Shown here one piece after another: positions 62,516 to 64,000 of a DNA stretch of 64,000 bases. The stretch spans positions 1-64,000 of the forward strand of contig JANPRD010000009.1 in NCBI GenBank assembly GCA_024699715.1. Direction: 5' to 3'. Each line of letters opens with the position of its first letter. The stretch's first letter is position 1. The translations under genes were made by a program, and so were the position numbers. The notes under the pieces are model-generated. The model searched no databases. It was not told the origin of the DNA and saw only the letters and a program-made list of their open reading frames with translations. Origin of the DNA: Candidatus Methanophagales archaeon. GTDB taxonomy: Archaea; Halobacteriota; Syntropharchaeia; Alkanophagales; Methanospirareceae.

Positions 62516-63293
62516 ATGGTGAGGTTGCGAATAAGGGGCGTGGAATTCGGCTACGGAAGCGAGGCGGTGCTGAAAGGCATCAGCATAGAAATACCGCAGG
62601 GAGAGATGCTCAGCATCGTAGGTCCGAATGGTGCGGGCAAGACAACACTTTTAAGGTGCATAAATCGCATTTTGAAGCCGAGAAGAGGGCGTTATTATGG
62701 TAAATGGTAAGAGTATAGAGGAGATGAGCAGGCGGGAGATAGCGAAAAAGATGGGATATGTTCCTCAAAGCACGCATCAAGTGTTCCCAAACACTGTTTT
62801 TGATGTCATTTTAATGGGCAGACGCCCACATTTCGCATGGAAATGCAACGAGAAAGACATAGAAAAGGTGCTTGAAACGCTTAAGATGCTCGGAATTGAA
62901 AATCTTGCGATGCGAGACATCACCGAACTCAGCGGAGGACAACAACAGAAGGTCTTCATCGCAAGAGCGCTCGCTCAAGAGCCTGAAATTCTGCTTTTGG
63001 ACGAACCTACATCAAATTTAGATATAAAACATCAACTTGAGGTGATGAATATCATAAAAAGTATAACGAATGAGAGGGGAATAACTGCGATTATGGCGAT
63101 TCACGACTTGAACTTGGCTTCAAGATATGCTGATAGGGTGATAATGATGCACAAAGGTAGGATTTTTGCGGTTGGTTCGCCGGAGGAAGTGCTGACGCCT
63201 GAGAATATTCGTGAAGTCTACGGCGTTGAAGCCGAAGTCTTGTGCGGGAAAGACGGGAAACCTCTCATTCTGCCCATCCGTCCATATTATTAA
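62516..63293 (+). pseudogene. FecE/BtuD-type ABC transporter ATPase, one frameshift
   Basis: First frame from ATG 62516: VRLRIRGVEFGYGSEAVLKG, Walker A SIVGPNGAGKTTLLRCINRI, then stop after RRGRYYGKW. One base fewer in the GGG at about 62687 gives RRG-VIMVNGKSIEEM and continues in the second frame: GYVPQSTHQVFPNTVFDVIL, signature ELSGGQQQKVFIARALAQEP, Walker B EILLLDEPTSNLDIKHQLEV and switch AIHDLNLASRYADRV. Joined length is about 258 residues, the normal size of iron-siderophore/cobalamin importer ATPases. A TATA-like stretch (CATTTTTATT) lies about 20 bases upstream. The following gene is a cobN start, suggesting a cobalamin or metal-tetrapyrrole link. The break is most likely a one-base insertion. 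Confidence 0.82.
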
Positions 63294-63384
63294 TTCCGTT
63301 TATTTTGCAAAAATTTAAGAAAATAAGAGCAATAAGTGAGAGGAAAGGGGAATAGAAGAAGAAAGGTGTAAAGGTGAGAGGGGG

Positions 63385-64000
63385 ATGAGGCTTGTTGCGA
63401 TAGTCTGGCGTGCTGACATCTCGCTTTTGAGGCGGGCGTGTGAGGCGTTGCAAATAGATTTAGTTGCGTGGAGTCGTGAGGATTTGCGAGAGCGTTTGGA
63501 TGAATGCTTGAAATCGCTTGAGCGTGCGGATTTCGTGCTTCTGCATCCTTCGCATGAGGACGCTTGGTCAGCGGTTGAGGTTGCGTTGGAGAAAATTCAT
63601 GTGCCTGCGGTCGCTGTGGGCTACGACACATCCCTTTGGTCGCTTTCAAATGTGAAGCCTGAAGTCGTTGCGACTGCAAACGCATACTTCGTCAAAGGTG
63701 GCTACGAGAATGTGCTGAACATGCTGAAGTTTCTCGTGAGCGAAATTCTTGGTGCAAGCGGCGAGAAATGGGCGTATGAGCCGCCGAAAGAAGAGCGCTG
63801 GCAGGGATTTTACCACCCAGATGCGGAAAGCGTGTTCGGTAGCATTGAAGATTACCTTTCCTGGTATGCCACACGCTCACAAGGAAGCAAGGGGCAGAAG
63901 CAGGCAGCGTCGGATGTAAGAGTGGAGCGTAAGCCTCGTGTAGGCATTCTATTCTACCGCACTTACTTTTTGAACGAAGATTTAGAAGTTGTGGATGCGC
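63385..64000 (+). CDS. cobN: Cobaltochelatase CobN-like large subunit, 5' part
   Basis: Open reading frame that runs off the right edge. ATG 63385 is preceded by GGTGAGAGGGGG. The product begins MRLVAIVWRADISLLRRACE and contains ERWQGFYHPDAESVFGSIED, YLSWYATRSQG and KPRVGILFYRTYFLNEDLEV, the N-terminal hallmark of CobN/BchH-type chelatases (GILFYR). These large proteins (about 1200 residues) insert cobalt, magnesium or, in archaea, possibly nickel into tetrapyrroles, powered by AAA partners. It is 92 bases after an ABC importer ATPase. Only about 205 residues are visible; the metal cannot be told. Confidence 0.85.
   Translation, partial: MRLVAIVWRADISLLRRACEALQIDLVAWSREDLRERLDECLKSLERADFVLLHPSHEDAWSAVEVALEKIHVPAVAVGYDTSLWSLSNVKPEVVATANAYFVKGGYENVLNMLKFLVSEILGASGEKWAYEPPKEERWQGFYHPDAESVFGSIEDYLSWYATRSQGSKGQKQAASDVRVERKPRVGILFYRTYFLNEDLEVVDA

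Overview
The window comes from a thermophilic archaeon, most probably a euryarchaeon of the ANME-1 / Methanophagales–Alkanophagales (Syntropharchaeia) type. Archaeal markers are SRP19, Nop10, NAC, CetZ, ModE, PAC2 and a PGF-CTERM surface protein. C1/anaerobic markers are MptA (methanopterin synthesis), HdrCB, an Fpo/Fqo-like complex I, and a MetV–MetF pair standing where most methanogens would use Mer. The inositol-phosphate synthase plus fused IPCT/DIPP synthase makes di-myo-inositol phosphate, a solute of organisms growing above about 60 C. The genus-level placement is inference; no rRNA is present.

Layout. 1-4.95 kb is a decayed accessory island: a frameshifted PBECR-like toxin, an MNT antitoxin with a gutted HEPN partner, a twice-frameshifted aspartic protease, a 3'-truncated TnpB with its small companion ORF, an IS-end hairpin that supplies the stop codon of a TOPRIM-like gene, and that gene's frameshifted AAA ATPase partner. 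5-10.7 kb: srp19, argD, a ROK kinase, the DIP solute operon, mobA. 10.7-18.2 kb: envelope and cytoskeleton genes (PGF-CTERM protein, coiled-coil proteins, PRC-barrel protein, CetZ), nadM, and a broken anchored surface protein. 18.2-23.4 kb: purL, an FtsX remnant beside tRNA-Met(CAU), frameshifted mptA, an AIR-synthase relative.

23.4-36.6 kb is the energy core: metV-metF-(NfnB/GltD-like flavoprotein fused to HdrC- and HdrB/D-like modules), converging on a membrane complex I operon in the order J-K-M-L-N-A-(BCD fusion). Subunits H, I and the F420H2-oxidising F/O are not in the cluster. 36.8-43.2 kb: Yip1 protein, metG, a galU-ugd-uxs UDP-xylose cassette, trmO, modE. 43.2-46 kb: a DHPS-like remnant, a YfcE phosphoesterase, hdrC-hdrB. 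46.5-53.6 kb is an overlapping plus-strand run (cupin PGI, argB, LTD-PLD protein, tmk, PRTase, radical SAM, UbiA). 53.6-64 kb: nadK-nac, tRNA-Val, tpiA, HAD phosphatase, a broken AIR-synthase relative, aroC, a divergent E1-like protein, PAC2 and nop10, a frameshifted FecE-type ABC ATPase, and the start of cobN running off the window.

An overall oddity is the number of single-base frame breaks in otherwise conserved genes (mptA, the AIR-synthase relative, the ABC ATPase, the PLD protein, the surface protein). Some lie in short homopolymers and may be consensus errors of an assembled genome; those in the left island combine with internal deletions and look like real decay.
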